A model generated the notes under the pieces. That model did not search any database. It was not told where the DNA came from and saw nothing but the letters and a program-made list of their open reading frames with translations. Below, one piece after another: positions 1 through 11,329 of a stretch of 64,000 nucleotides of DNA. The stretch spans positions 2,639,001-2,703,000 of the forward strand of contig CM034411.1 of the NCBI GenBank assembly GCA_019925095.2. The letters are read 5' to 3'. The stretch comes from Dendrolimus kikuchii. Lineage: Eukaryota > Arthropoda > Insecta > Lepidoptera > Lasiocampidae. How positions within the stretch are numbered: position 1 is the first letter of the stretch; the number at the start of each line of letters is the position of its first letter. A program made the position numbers and the translations under genes.

Positions 1-262
1 GCCATTTAGGCTTATTCTTACACACCTCAATTGCCTCTTTGACATTCATAACTCTTGCCATGCAAGCTCGTCTGTTCTTAAGGCTCCTGACATCACCTTC
101 TGCTAGTACACGATCAATTTGATCATGGAAGGTGTGTCGTGGCCTTCCACGACTTCTGCATCCATCCACTAATGCATTGTATATCTGTTTAGTCATTCTT
201 TCATCATGCATTCTTTCCACACGCCCGAACCACCGGAGCATTCCTTTTTGCTTCACGTAATA
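1..262 (-). mobile_element. RTE-type LINE, 3' coding fragment
   Basis: Encodes on the minus strand the C-terminal reverse-transcriptase tail seen many times here (RWFGHVERMHDERMTKQ, CRSRGRPRHTFHDQIDRVL, SLKNRRACMTRVMNVKEASE). It is cut by the window edge and ends at a TA microsatellite. The WFGHVERM...GRPR..D...RRACM layout is that of RTE/BovB-clade LINE ends. Confidence 0.85.
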
Positions 263-431
263 TATATATATATATATATAATAGAGTATGGCCGCTATAC
301 AGGTGGATTTTTCAAGTGGGCCTTCAGGGCCAAATGCTAGACATTTGACATTCCTTCACAGAAATAGATCTTTCACTTTATATACTGGTGTAATAGTATT
401 GGATTTATGAATGATGAATAGTATAATAGTA

Positions 432-545
432 TGAATGTCAAAGAGGCAAGTGAGGTGTGTAAGAATAAGCCTAAATGGCACTCTGTTGTTCGTGCCTACC
501 CCGCAAGGGAACTAGCGTGAAGTTATGTATGTATGTATGTATGTA
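432..545 (+). mobile_element. RTE LINE, very short 5'-truncated copy
   Basis: Begins at MNVKEASEVCKNKPKWH and runs through the stop (GCGTGA) into the GTAT-repeat tail (GTATGTATGTATGTATGTA). The tail fits microsatellite-ended RTE elements. Confidence 0.85.
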
Positions 546-814
546 ATAGTATTGGAGGTTTTTTGTTTCAAAATAAGCCGATTCGATTCCTGACTAGAGT
601 AATTGATTTTTCAAAAATCGAATGAGACCCCTATTGTAGTTTTCATCAAAATCGGCCACGATATTTTAGAATATTGGCCCACTTGAAAATTTCATTCTGC
701 ATGTATACACAGACAGCAAAACAAAAAAATTACAAAAAAATTAACAAAAATCAAAATAGATTGATTTTTATTTCTTACTTAGCACCGACTTCAAGATGTA
801 GAAAATAATAATTT

Positions 815-1325
815 TTTGCTGTTGAGAGAGAGAGAGAGAGAGAACACTTTATTGCGCACTAAAATATCTTAATATATATAAATGACATGTCACGTTGTTT
901 GTCCGCGATGGACTCCTAAACTACTTGACCGATTTTAATCAAATTTTCACACCGTGTGCAGTTTGATCCGACTTGAAAGATAGGATAGCTTACATTTGGA
1001 CCCGGTAGGTGGCGCTGGAATCGGGTTCTAAATTTTATTTCTTCAGGGCAGAACAACGTCTGCCGGGACAGCTAGTACAATTATAAAAGCAGACCATATT
1101 TACAATATTTTCTAGACAATACAATAGGCGGCCTTATCGCTCAAAGCGATCTCTTCCAGGCAACCTAAATTAAAAAAAAATTGATTCAAGCGATGTAAAG
1201 GGTACAAGAAAAAGGCAATAAATACATAAATACTCAAACTAATTTAAGAATTAAATACATACATATATACACATATACAATAATATATTTCAAAATACAT
1301 AAGTTATTATAAAAAATAAAAATAA
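815..1325 (-). mobile_element. LINE 3' UTR with a nested nonautonomous element
   Basis: ACACTTTATTGCGCAC at about 843 and GCGGCCTTATCGCTCAAAGC at 1126 belong to one LINE 3' end (compare 18360-18470). The element at 866-1078 splits it. The GA run 827-842 is the tail. Confidence 0.65.
866..1078 (+). mobile_element. Nonautonomous element, CAGCTAG-ended family
   Basis: ATATATAAATGACATGTCAC, GACTCCTAAACTACTTGACC, CGGTAGGTGGCGCTGGAATC, GGGACAGCTAG. Inserted in a LINE 3' UTR. The class is uncertain (Helitron-like is my best guess). Confidence 0.7.
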
Positions 1326-1525
1326 CGACACACCTTCCATGATCAAATTGATCGTGTACTAGCAGAAGGTGATGTCAGGAGCCTTAAGAACAGACGAGCG
1401 TGCATGACGAGAGCTATGAATGGCAAAGAGGCAAGTGAGGTGTGTAAGAATAAGCCTGAATGGCGCTCTGTTGTTCGTGCCTACCCCGCAAGGGAACTGG
1501 CGTGAAGTTATGTATGTATGTATTA
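1326..1525 (+). mobile_element. RTE LINE, 5'-truncated copy (first of a head-to-tail pair)
   Basis: Starts at CGACACACCTTCCATGATCA and ends with the GTATGTATGTATT tail. The second truncated copy in the same orientation follows within about 10 bp. Confidence 0.85.
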
Positions 1526-1531
1526 TAATAA

Positions 1532-1760
1532 ATGGATGCAGAAGTCGTGGAAGGCCACGACACACCTTCCATGATCAAATTGATCGTGTACTAGCAGAAA
1601 GTGATGTCAGGAGCCTTAAGAACAGACGAGCGTGCATGACAAGAGCTATGAATGTCAAAGAAGCAAGTGAGGTGTGTAAGAATAAGCCTGAATGGCGCTC
1701 TGTTGTTCGTGCCTACCCCGCAAGGGAACTGGCGTGAAGTTATGTATGTATGTATGTATT
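1532..1760 (+). mobile_element. RTE LINE, 5'-truncated copy (second of the pair)
   Basis: Starts at TGGATGCAGAAGTCGTGGAA, slightly further 5' than the preceding copy, and ends in GTATGTATGTATGTATT. It is open for 70 codons and is close in sequence to its neighbour. Confidence 0.85.
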
Positions 1761-2112
1761 GTAAACTGTTTAGTTACTCTTGAGGTCGTTTCTTTTTGAT
1801 AGATTTTTTTATAGTACATTATTTTGAAGTCGGTTATGCTTTTGTTGTTTTCTTTCTAATTTTTAGTTAAGCAATTACCTTAATTGCGTAGCGTTAGAAA
1901 AATTCGTACGTGCCTATAATATTCGAGGATTGGTCTTGATTTCCCTGGGATCCACTCGTAAAATTTTGCCTGGATGACAACGATACCACCTTAGGAGACT
2001 CTTTAGCTAACAAAAAAAAATCGGTGCACAATTGACGAAGAAATCGTGTAGCAAACATACAGTCGAATTATACCTTGTCCTTTTTGAGGTCGGTTAAAAA
2101 AATACGTCAACG
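1760..2112 (+). repeat. Dispersed noncoding repeat (GAAGTCGGTT family)
   Basis: GAAGTCGGTTATGC near the start, then TCGGTGCACAATTGACGAAG and ACATACAGTCGAATTATACC. A matching stretch is at 25585-25762. Confidence 0.5.
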
Positions 2113-2123
2113 GAATCAGTTTT

Positions 2124-2354
2124 GCCAAGTGGTAGGGCATTTGCCCGACTGGATAGCTACCACCCCTGGTCTAAAGTATGTCGCCATAACAACCTTGAGT
2201 TGTGTTCCGGCATTAGTGAGCAGGTTCCAGTCTCCCTTAAGAGAGCAGCAGCGCATTTGTAGCAACTTTGCTGTTGCAAATGTCCATAGGCGATGGTAAC
2301 CGCTTTCCATCAAGTGGGCCGTCTGCCTGTCTGTTGATCTCCTGCAATAAAAAA
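2124..2354 (+). mobile_element. Rep-S, short form
   Basis: Starts GCCAAGTGGTAGGGCATTTG after TTTT and ends CTCCTGCAATAAAAAA. The 5' boundary is shared to the base with copies at 13935, 24347 and 61872. Confidence 0.85.
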
Positions 2355-4265
2355 CACAACGTTTTCTGACACAGTTTTATTATTTTTTTGTTATTTTCTT
2401 AAAAGCTCATATACAAAAGTATAATAATGCATACATATAAATACACCTTGTTCGTTTCACATAACATAAGCCATAACAATACCATCGTCGAAAATGTTTA
2501 ATGCCATAGAACTTAAGCATCCCTTCGCAGAATTGAAACGAAAACGTGACACGTTAATTTAAACCTTCGTCTCTTTGTCATTAAGTTGGTATTTCAACGA
2601 TCGATTGAAAGAGGTACGAAAGAGTTTTTGGGGCTAGGAAATTAGCGTAGTCATTATATTAACACGTGAAGCAAAAACTTCGTACCCCTTTTTACGAAAA
2701 TTGCGCGGACGGAGGAGTATTAAATTTCGCACACTTATAGTTTATATAGAGAAGAAGCGACGAATGCTATTTTTTTTTTTAATCAAGCACAAAAAAAAAT
2801 ATTAAACACACTACCATGTATTTGACACACACACGCATATATACTCTTTTGTTTATTGTTCAAGTCAAATTAACTGTGTAGCCTTGGCTAAATTATAGCG
2901 AAAGTATAGTCTGACAACAGAACCTTAATAATGTTCAAACTTATAATTTAAATTAATTATGGTCGAATTTCGACCACTAGGCGACCACTAGTTAATATTA
3001 AATGAAACCGTATTAACTGGTTAAATAATATACCATGCAATTAAAATTACATTATCTATACTAATACTAGTGTCAACAAAACTTCATTCATGTTCTATCA
3101 TGCGGTAACGACGTAAGTTATTGCCATAAAAGTATACAGGGTGTAAACCAATAAACTAGATTTGTGTCGACTTTAATTTAAAATCGTTCATAAGTTTTCA
3201 AGTATTACTCTGACCGACAGACAAATGGACAAACAGAGAAACGGACAGACATACAAGCGATAGTAACACTACAACGCGTCGCACACGCTGATGACTTTTA
3301 TTTTAGTTATTATAATCGTCATGAGTGCTCCGAGTAAACCCTCATCCACCCTCGCACGCAAACTAGGCGCTTTGTCGTCGAGTTGCGGAAACCGCCCGTT
3401 CGCAGAAGAAGAAGAAGATGGGTGCTCCGCGCTCATTATTTAACTCTTATGGGTGTTGGAGCCCCCGAACACCCACAGAGTCGACGTTTCCTGAGTGACA
3501 TGGGCTATATTTGATTGTGATGAATAATATGAGTAAAAATTTTTGACGCCCAGCGGGTTAGCTATTACTTAATATAGTTTGATGATAGATTTGGCAATCG
3601 CGCGTTTTGTGGCCCGTCAAGGGGTTGCGTGCTCCTCGCCGGATGTAGCGAGGCGAACAAAGATGGCGGCACCGGAAGTCAAGACACGTGCTCTGCTCTC
3701 ACCGGATATCCTCGCCTAGAAACCATTGAGTTATTGCCTTTCCACCATTTCCAACAAACAATGTAATAATGAAATTCGTTCATATTTCCCCCAAAAGCTA
3801 TCGGTAGTCTATATTTCCATTTCTGATCATTGATGTAGGTTATACATGGCTTTTCGATTTGGGTAATGATGGTATTTCGGTGTATTGAGAGTTTCGGTAT
3901 AGAAAAATCTTGTCATCTCGTTCTGGTGTCTGTCTGTACATTCGTAGTAGATTATCTCGGGAATTACATAAGCTATAGTTACGATATCACGCCTTAATAG
4001 AGAGAATAACAAAATTATTTATGTACACATTCTTAGTAAGTATAAATATTTTTAGTTAATATGTGTTATACCTATATTCATTATACACTACTAATTAATG
4101 TTTTTAGATTAGATTGTAATGTTAAAGTGATATATTTAAAAATCCCCACATGAAAAAAGAAATTGAAATCTCGTATGAATTTCTAAAGTTGATATAAAAA
4201 ATTTCAAAAATATAAGGCCTAAAACTATAATAAGTAAATAGACATAGAGACGGAGAGCAAATGTT
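2355..4265. other. No gene seen
   Basis: Apart from the fragment at 3305-3410, no repeat or coding signal is recognised. A GC-richer patch at 3600-3720 (CGCGCGTTTTGTGGCCCGTC) has no open frame. Confidence 0.5.
3305..3410 (-). mobile_element. Fragment of the repeat at 12590
   Basis: GTCGAGTTGCGGAAACCGCC and CCCTCATCCACCCTCGCACG are the inverse of 12745-12805. Confidence 0.5.

Positions 4266-4266
<1 letters not shown>

Positions 4267-4329
<63 letters not shown>
4267..4329. repeat. TA microsatellite
   Basis: About 31 TA units directly left of a Rep-S insertion; TA resumes at 4631-4658 on its other side. Confidence 0.95.
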
Positions 4330-4333
<4 letters not shown>

Positions 4334-4626
4334 CATGAGTTGGGCAAACAGGCAGATGGCCCACTTGATGAAATGTGGTTACCATCGCCTAAGGACATTT
4401 GCAACACCCAAGGTTCTACAAATGCGCTGCTGCTCTCTTAAGGGAGACTAGAACCTGATCACTAATACTTGAACACAACTCAAGGTTGTTATGGCGACAT
4501 ATTCTAGACCAGGGGTGGTAGCTATCCAGGTGGGCAAATACCCTCCCACCTGGCTGTGGGTTGTTTTGGCGCCTCTTACGACAGGCCGCCCGGCCGCAGG
4601 AAATTGTATTCTTTCTCCGTTCCTGC

Positions 4627-4632
<6 letters not shown>
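4330..4632 (-). mobile_element. Rep-S, full length, inside a TA microsatellite
   Basis: Full element on the minus strand from ATCCGTGCAGGAACGGAG to GCATGAGTTGGGC-type 3' sequence; TA repeats (4267-4329 and 4633-4660) flank both ends. Confidence 0.85.
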
Positions 4633-4657
<25 letters not shown>

Positions 4658-4683
4658 CCATAACAAACCATAAACAAAATTAG

Positions 4684-4862
4684 AACTAAATAATTAAAAT
4701 TAACATTTTGGCGGTAGGCTAAATAAAACTTTAACAATACTCGTTGACACTTGACATCTTTGTCTTCCGTGATCACGGCCACTGAAAAGTGACCGAAACG
4801 TCGGAAAAAACCAAAATCAAATAAAATTACCGCGCTTAAAACCGTTAAAACGTAGTTTTATT
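4684..4862 (+). repeat. Penelope-like repeat, single copy
   Basis: GGCGGTAGGCTAAATAAAAC, GTGATCACGGCCACTGAAAA, GTGACCGAAACGTCGGAAAA, TTACCGCGCTTAAAACCG. Same sequence as the right arm at 31291. Confidence 0.6.
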
Positions 4863-4947
4863 ATTTATTATAAAATATAAATACTTTTAAATTGATTTTA
4901 AGTTTTATTAATTATATATGAGGGTAGCCTTAAAAGGAATGTTTGAA

Positions 4948-5160
4948 TATCTTAATATATATAAATCTCGTGTCACAATGTTTGTCCTCAATGGACTCCT
5001 AAACTACTTGACCGATTTGAATCAAATTTGCACACCGTGTGCAGTTTGATCCGACTTGAAAGATAGGATAGTTTTCATTTGGATCCGGTAGGTGGCGCTG
5101 GAATCGGGTTCTAAATTTTATTTTTTCAGGGCAGAACAACGTCTGCCCGGGCAGCTAGTT
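4948..5160 (+). mobile_element. Nonautonomous element, CAGCTAG-ended family
   Basis: Nearly the same sequence and boundaries as 866-1078 (starts AATATCTTAATATATATAAA, ends GGGCAGCTAGT). Confidence 0.75.
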
Positions 5161-5222
5161 AATTATATATTCATAATAAATAATATAAAATAATATTTAT
5201 TTCTACTTATACTCTGATTTTT

Positions 5223-5375
5223 AGTTACCTGGACTAAAATGACAGCTGCGATAGACCTTTTTGTATGTTGCAAGCTTGGTACGTCTCATACAAGTCGCTT
5301 ATGAATGAGTCATACTACAATGCTTCAAGCTTGCAATATAAAAAGATGGTAACTGCCATTTTAGTCCAGGTAATT
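5223..5375. repeat. Foldback element
   Basis: Arms about 50 bp (5223-5278, 5326-5375): AGTTACCTGGACTAAAATGA against AATTACCTGGACTAAAATGG inverted. It touches the SINE starting at 5393. Confidence 0.85.
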
Positions 5376-5392
5376 AAAAATCGTAAACAAAA

Positions 5393-5692
5393 GTCGCGGT
5401 AGCGTAATGGCTAGCGCACGCGTCCCAAACTCAAAGGGCGCGGGTTCGATCCTGGCCGGAACGCATGCCCCACTTAGGCAGTATTCTGACCTAATGTACA
5501 TATTGTTACAATTACCATGTGCTAACAACGGTGAAAGAAAACATCGTGATGCAACCTGCACATCGAGATAACCGATGTGTCAAACCTGCCAAGCCGCCTT
5601 GGACAAGCGTGGCGGGTATACTATCCGTTTCCCTATAATAAGAGGCCCGAGACCAGCAGTGGGATTTTTAGGAGCTGTTATTATTATATTGT
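5393..5692 (+). mobile_element. tRNA-derived SINE, family A
   Basis: A-box-like TAGCGTAATGGCTAGCGCAC and a perfect B box GGTTCGATCC at 5443-5452. The body is shared with three other copies, and the tail CAGCAGTGGGATTTTTAG then TTATTATTA. It abuts the foldback at 5223-5375. Confidence 0.85.
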
Positions 5693-5809
5693 TACATGCC
5701 GACAAAAGTGAATGCACACCTGCCTGCCATCAAGCACAGTTTATTACCTTCCCGCATTTAGACTTCTTTTGTTTACTTAGAAAAACAGTCTATTGTGTAT
5801 TGTACTAGT

Positions 5810-6121
5810 TTATAGCCGTTCGCAGGAGTAATTAAGCAGGTGTGCGGATTACGTTTTCTGGGAAATTGCGTCTGCGCTTGGCAGGTATGGCATATTGTAT
5901 TTGTATAGTTGAGTATAAAAACAATGCCCGAACGGAGGTGTGATACGAGCAAGACGTGTGTACATTCGATGAGCTATATAGTGACGGACTTTGTGCGTGT
6001 TATTAAATCGTGCATCACATTTGTACCGGTTATATTTGTACCTGTGTTATACGTGTTTGTATAGTTCTAATAAATTCTATAGTAATTCCAACCGCAACCG
6101 CATTCTAATTTGAGTTCCACA
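5810..6121 (+). mobile_element. Partial LTR of the same family
   Basis: GAGTATAAAAACAATGCC (TATA box), GACGGACTTTGTGCGTGTTA, TACCTGTGTTATACGTGTTT, AATAAATTCTATAG, then CACTCATAACA match 35105-35638 inverted. The left part is shortened. Confidence 0.7.
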
Positions 6122-6292
6122 CTCATAACATACATACACATACATACATACATAACTTCACGCCAGCTCCCTTGCGGGGTAGGCACGAACAACAGAGTGC
6201 CATTTAGGCTTATTCTTACACACCTCACTTGCCTCTTTGACATTCATAACTCTTGTCATGCACACTCGTCTGTTCTTAAGGCTCCTGACAAC
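6122..6292 (-). mobile_element. RTE LINE, 5'-truncated copy
   Basis: ATAC-repeat tail followed by the reverse complement of the ARELA end and the RRVCMTRVMNVKEASE segment. It breaks off at CTCCTGACAACACTCATAAC, and ACACTCATAAC also precedes the tail: an 11-bp target duplication (ACACTCATAAC at 6118-6128 and again at 6291-6301). Confidence 0.85.
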
Positions 6293-6299
6293 ACTCATA

Positions 6300-7280
6300 A
6301 CAATATTATTATAATTAAAAATCTGAGTATACAAATTTATTTTGGACAAGAATTACAGGTCAGTGAAATAATTTTTCATTTTCATGTTCATAATTTATAT
6401 GTTTTACTGATCCGTAGTACATATTATAACCATATTACAAACAGAACTAATTGATATATTAATAATCTATATCCGTTTGACACTTGACTCGAGTGTTGCC
6501 AGCCACAATCCGTAATTACATAGCTGCCAGATTAGATAATTTTATCGTATTTGTAGATTTTCACTTATTAGTTCGTCAACGCGTGTCCACGATTATAGAT
6601 AATTTCGTACACGCTACCGTTTATTAATTTTTGGGATTTTATCGCGTGTATCATGATCGTCTACACAAATATTTCGTAGAAACACACTCACATAAATTAA
6701 GGATATTTAAATAGTTCAAAATTTTTGGGTGATTTTCAACAAGTCGTTGCAAAGTGTATTAATCTTAGAACGAAATTGTATTTTCGAATCTATTAAATAA
6801 AAAATTATGTGTTTGTAAAATTAGTTTATTGAATAAAAAATTTGTGAAATTATGATAAGATATATATAAGAAATTTGCAATTAGCAGTTAAGGCACTATT
6901 GTATGTAAAATAAGAGTAAATACAGAACAAAAATATAGAACCAACCATACCCAACCTATGCCAACCCTAACCAATTCATAGCGCCAACTTTATCCAATCC
7001 TAGTAATTCACATAAAAAACCAGCACCAAACATATCTCGTACCTACCTTATACGAACCTACCCATCCACACAACCTTTGCAGTTGAGTTATGCATGTATA
7101 AATAAATAAAGTAGCTATGAGATAAGAAAAAATGGAACTTATAAATAGCAAAAATAAAAATAGGAAAAGATTATCTCTGTCATGTCCTAAGACGGAGAGA
7201 CCCGGGTCTATAAAAAATAATAAAAAAAAACAAGTCGTTGCTCATAAGAAATGGCAGTTACAGTAAGAAGATAAAAAGCG
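6300..7280. other. No gene seen
   Basis: AT-rich; CCAACC-rich patch at 6940-7075. Nothing recognised. Confidence 0.5.
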
Positions 7281-7285
7281 ATTTT

Positions 7286-7522
7286 ATCCGTGCAGGAACG
7301 GAGAAAGAATACAATTTCCTGCGGCCGGGCGGCCTGTCGTAAGAGGCGACTTAACAACCCACAGCCAGGTAGGGTATTCGCCCGTGTGAATGGCCAGATT
7401 CCAGTCACCCTTAGAGAGCGGCAGCGTATTTGTAGCACCTTTGCAATATCCATAGGCGATGGTAACCGCTTTCCATCAGGTCGGCCGTGTGCATGTCTGC
7501 TGAACTCATGCAATAAAAAAAA
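7286..7522 (+). mobile_element. Rep-S with internal deletion
   Basis: 5' end TATCCGTGCAGGAACGGAG and 3' GCAATAAAAAAA are intact; about 75 bp around the GGCTACCACCCCTGG part are missing. Confidence 0.85.
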
Positions 7523-8177
7523 TTGAAAATATGGTAAATATTGCAAAAACTGTTAAAATTGCGTCACCTGTGAAAATTGCCCAAACTAATATATGGATGA
7601 TTAGTGGCTATACAATCAACATAAAAGTATAGTAGTATCGCGCAGAATCCACAGACGGCGTAAAGAGGTGACCAGCATTTTTCATTGCGGTTACACTTTT
7701 ATCCGTCTAGCCTCCATCCGCGGAGCGTCTAAGTAACGTGCAATAAGGAACCTTGCTCCAAAAGTATTTACAGGACGAATAACTCCTTTTCGAATGGGTT
7801 ACAAATGTCACTGTCACTTTTCAATTCATTTCAAAAGAAACAATCAAATCGAGCAAACGTAATACGATTGAAAATGCCCTGCTCACTTCCAGCCCAGCTA
7901 GGGAGGCATCGATACCCATAATCTATGTTTATTGTCAAATAATGGACCCAAAGTTGGGGATAAGTAACATGCTTGGTTTGGAGGGTGCATTTTTATCTCA
8001 AGTTTCATAGTTTATGTTTAAACATATTGCAATAATATGGTCAAACGAATACTATGTATTATAACTAGTCGTTTTATACTATATAGCTTATGATTATAAA
8101 TGTATTGAAGAATATTACACCCTATTCACAATAACTTGATGTGCAGGTTTTAATAACCCTGCATATAATATATATCA

Positions 8178-8179
8178 TA

Positions 8180-8219
<40 letters not shown>

Positions 8220-8232
8220 TACGATATATATA

Positions 8233-8270
<38 letters not shown>
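8178..8270. repeat. Compound TA/TG microsatellite
   Basis: TA run 8178-8216, ATCATACGAT interruption, then TG run about 8232-8271. Confidence 0.95.
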
Positions 8271-8273
<3 letters not shown>

Positions 8274-8389
8274 AGGGTTAACTATTAGTCTAGGTATCAA
8301 TTAATAAAGTACTGCCATAAAGACCAAGAACACGCGTAAAATAACATTTGAACTTTCAAAATACCACCATACAAATATTTTAAACTAGC

Positions 8390-8602
8390 TGCGCCCGCGG
8401 TTTCACCCGCGTGGTGACGAAAAATCGTTATATTTTGGATAATTCACGCTATATCTTTGTAAATTATAGCCTACGTGTTATTCTGATGCGTAAGCTATAT
8501 TATTGTAAAGTTTCATCAAAATCCATTCAGTAGTTTTTGCGTGAAAGAGTAACAAACATACATTCTTACAAACTTTCGCGTTTATAATATTTAAGATTAC
8601 TT
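8390..8602 (-). mobile_element. Nonautonomous element, CTAGCTGCGCCCGCG family
   Basis: ACTAGCTGCGCCCGCGGTTT at one end, AACAAACATACATTCTTACA and TTCGCGTTTATAATATT at the other. This sequence type is common in butterfly and moth genomes. Confidence 0.65.
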
Positions 8603-8774
8603 TTCAAGCAATAATAATTAATGCGCTATCTACTTGTCATCTACTTATCTATACTAATATAATATTATAAAGAGGTAAAATTTGTGAGTTTCTTTTTAGG
8701 ACATACTCTTCAATTACTGAAACAATTTTGAAAATTCTTTCACCAGTAGAAAGCTACTTTATTCCTGAGTGACT

Positions 8775-8777
<3 letters not shown>

Positions 8778-8828
<51 letters not shown>

Positions 8829-8838
8829 TGTGTGTGTA
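8778..8838. repeat. TA microsatellite with TG end
   Basis: About 23 TA units, then GTGTGTGTGTG. Confidence 0.95.
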
Positions 8839-8902
8839 GTAGTAATAGCACCACGGTTTTTCCTACACCAAATATTTCATCCTATCCTACCTTTAGCAAC
8901 CA

Positions 8903-9213
8903 GTGTAGGAACGGAGAAAGAATACAATTTCCTGCGGCCGGGTAACCTGTCGTAACAGTCGACAAAACAACCCTCAGCTAGGTGATAGAGTATTCGCTCG
9001 TCTGGATAGCTACCACCCCTGGTCTAGAGTATACCGCCATAACAACCGTGAGTTGTGTTCCGGCATTTGTGGCCAGGTTCCAGTCACTCTTTAGAGAACG
9101 GTAACCTATTAGTACCACCACCACCTTTGGTGTTACAAATGTCCATAGGCGATGCTAGGCTCTTCCATCAGGTGGGCCATCTGCCTGTCTGCTGAGCTCA
9201 TGCAATAAAAAAG
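8903..9213 (+). mobile_element. Rep-S, full length, diverged
   Basis: GTGTAGGAACGGAGAAAGAA to TCATGCAATAAAAAA, with scattered changes. Confidence 0.85.
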
Positions 9214-9785
9214 CGTTCTAGAGAACTAGCCCGGCTGACGCTTACACCACAAAGGCCGTTAATTATAAATTCACCACGTCCTCCCTGAACAAAATCTTTT
9301 ATTTTATAGTCAATTTAAAAATCATCACATTAAAATACAAGCCCTATTCTAATCAAAAATACCTCTAAACTCCATTCCATTGCCATTCCGTACAATATTA
9401 AGGCAATTTGGTGCGACGTCGGAATAGGGACGCGTGTCGGACGCGTGTAGGTCACGTGACGGATCCGACCGACGGAACTGGCTAATGTCCCCGCTTGTCG
9501 GGAGAATTGACGAAGTGAGAACTTTAGGGGATCTCAAAATGGCTTAGGAGAAACGCTTTTCAATTGATTTACTTATTGACAATTTGCTCCTAAAATCTGT
9601 ATATCTAAAGGAATATTTCAACCATTTTTAAAGTTGTATACTTACCCACATTATTGTTTTTTTTTTAATAAACAACAAATAATATCGAAATAGATGTCTC
9701 TTATTCGATATCTAATGGTCTTGATAACCTTAAATTTTAAAATTATCATCCAGGTCTCTTTTCAATATTAATTAATTTATTCTTA

Positions 9786-10097
9786 TCCGTGCAGGAACGG
9801 AGAAAGAATACAATTTCCTGAGGCCAGGCGGCCTGTCATAAGAGGCGACAAAACCACCCACAGCCAGGTGGTAGGGCATTTGCCCGACTGGATGGCGACC
9901 ACCTCTGATCTAGAGTATGCCGCCATAACAAACTTGTGTTGTGTTCCGGCATTAGTGACCAGGTTCCAGTCTCCCTTAAGAGAGCAGTAGCGCATTTGTA
10001 GCACCTTTGGTATTGCAAATGTCCATAGGCGATGGTAACCGCTTTCCATCCAGTGGCCCGTCTGCCTGTCTGCTGAACTCCTGCAAAAAAAAAAAAT
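9786..10097 (+). mobile_element. Rep-S, full length
   Basis: ATCCGTGCAGGAACGGAGAA to CTCCTGCAAAAAAAAAAAA. A diverged LINE end follows at 10118. Confidence 0.87.
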
Positions 10098-10117
10098 TTT
10101 GTAAGCATACAAGATTT

Positions 10118-10510
10118 TTATATAAGTGCAAGCAAGAGCTCCATGTCACAGAGATGAATATGTTGCGGTGGATGTGTGAAATCGGCCGGAAAGTTCGGGT
10201 TAGGAACTGTCACAACGGCGGCAGCTTTCATATCCATGAAATAGCGGAAAAGTTCAGAAACGTCACCTACATTGGTTGGTACACATTTTACGGAAACTGG
10301 AGACATAGGGAACAAATATGTAGCCATGCCGCCTTCGCCAGGTCCCGATTGAAGGAGTAGGCCCAAGAAATGCTGGCTTGACGTCGTTAAGGATGACATG
10401 CGTTCCAATTGTAACACAATTAAGGATGCCAAAAACCGCGCTAAGTGTAGAAGAAAACATTTAGAAAGCGGACCCCCGGCTTCAAGGTAGACGCTCCGAA
10501 GGCAACCGAG
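10118..10510 (+). mobile_element. Degenerate LINE reverse-transcriptase tail (second RTE-like family)
   Basis: Plus-strand frame LHVTEMNMLRWMCEIGRKVR followed by broken remnants of a WYGH-type motif, then a KDAKNRAKCRRK-like end and GFKVDAPKATEI. It resembles LHVTEMRMLRWMCG ends of RTE-clade elements. A minus-strand ORF over it is a shadow. Confidence 0.6.
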
Positions 10511-10649
10511 ATTTGATACTAGGATGATCATGATTCTATTGGATTATCATATGCTTATAGCGCTATTTCTATAATACTATAAAATTCTAAATATGCCGTG
10601 TCTGTACATTAAAGCCATTAAAAAAAACCAACTGGAATAGACTATATAA

Positions 10650-10820
10650 ATGATGGAGATCACGATGCAATTTTTTTAGATTTCTTGTCTGTTTGTTCAG
10701 GATTCACATAAAAACTACTTGGCCAATTTCGATGCGGCTTTCGCTTATCGACAGGTAATTCTTAGACTTAAACTCTGCGATACTTTTTATCGTGGTAACC
10801 CCGCGGGAATTCTCCCGGGA
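10650..10820 (+). mobile_element. Nonautonomous repeat, two-copy family
   Basis: GATTTCTTGTCTGTTTGTTC, ACAGGTAATTCTTAGACTTA, GGGAATTCTCCCGGGA. The inverse copy is at 38020-38335. Confidence 0.55.
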
Positions 10821-11113
10821 GCGGTTTGTGTTAATGGATTTTTAATACTGACAGTGGTACAATTTATAAATAATGATAAATGATAAGTATACACAGTACA
10901 TATAAGTACAAAAATAATATAAATATATATACATACGCATGTACACATACGTATACACACACGTATATATACATATGATAATACAAACAAAATATACATA
11001 CATGATTTGGCTTGTCTTATAGCAATAGGTAGCTCATTCCAAAGACGCACAGCCTGGACGGTAAAAGAGTTATTGTAAAAACTAGACGTATATAATGTTT
11101 TATAAAACCACAC
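10785..11113 (-). mobile_element. LINE 3' fragment
   Basis: Minus strand encodes TSSFYNNSFTVQAVRLWNEL and PIAIRQAKS, the same end as at 18345-18885. A purine/pyrimidine-rich CATAC/TATAC tract follows down to about 10860. Confidence 0.7.
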
Positions 11114-11329
11114 AAAGTCACAAACACATAACTAACAACAAAACTTATACACATACTCAAACCAACGCGCACTACCATCGCATTGCATTACACGCACACT
11201 TCACAAACAAACCAAGACACACAAAGAGCCTAAAAATTAATAACCCAGACACAGAAAAGAAAAAAACAACACACATGGCACTAGGTAGGACAATATATAT
11301 AGGTATAGATATAAGGCCAACACTGCACA

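Noticed and set aside
4122..4407. ORFs with long Ile-Tyr runs
   Set aside because: Translation of a TA microsatellite; the same applies to the short ORFs near 4416-4782 and 48383-48565.
5393..5460. Apparent tRNA gene (A and B boxes)
   Set aside because: The same head occurs in four dispersed copies with a shared non-tRNA body and tail, so it is a SINE; no cloverleaf with a complete acceptor stem was seen.
9349..9537. 62-aa minus-strand ORF in a GC-rich patch
   Set aside because: No known motif, no splice context; more likely part of an unrecognised repeat.
10118..10531. 137-aa minus-strand ORF
   Set aside because: Shadow of a plus-strand LINE reverse-transcriptase remnant.
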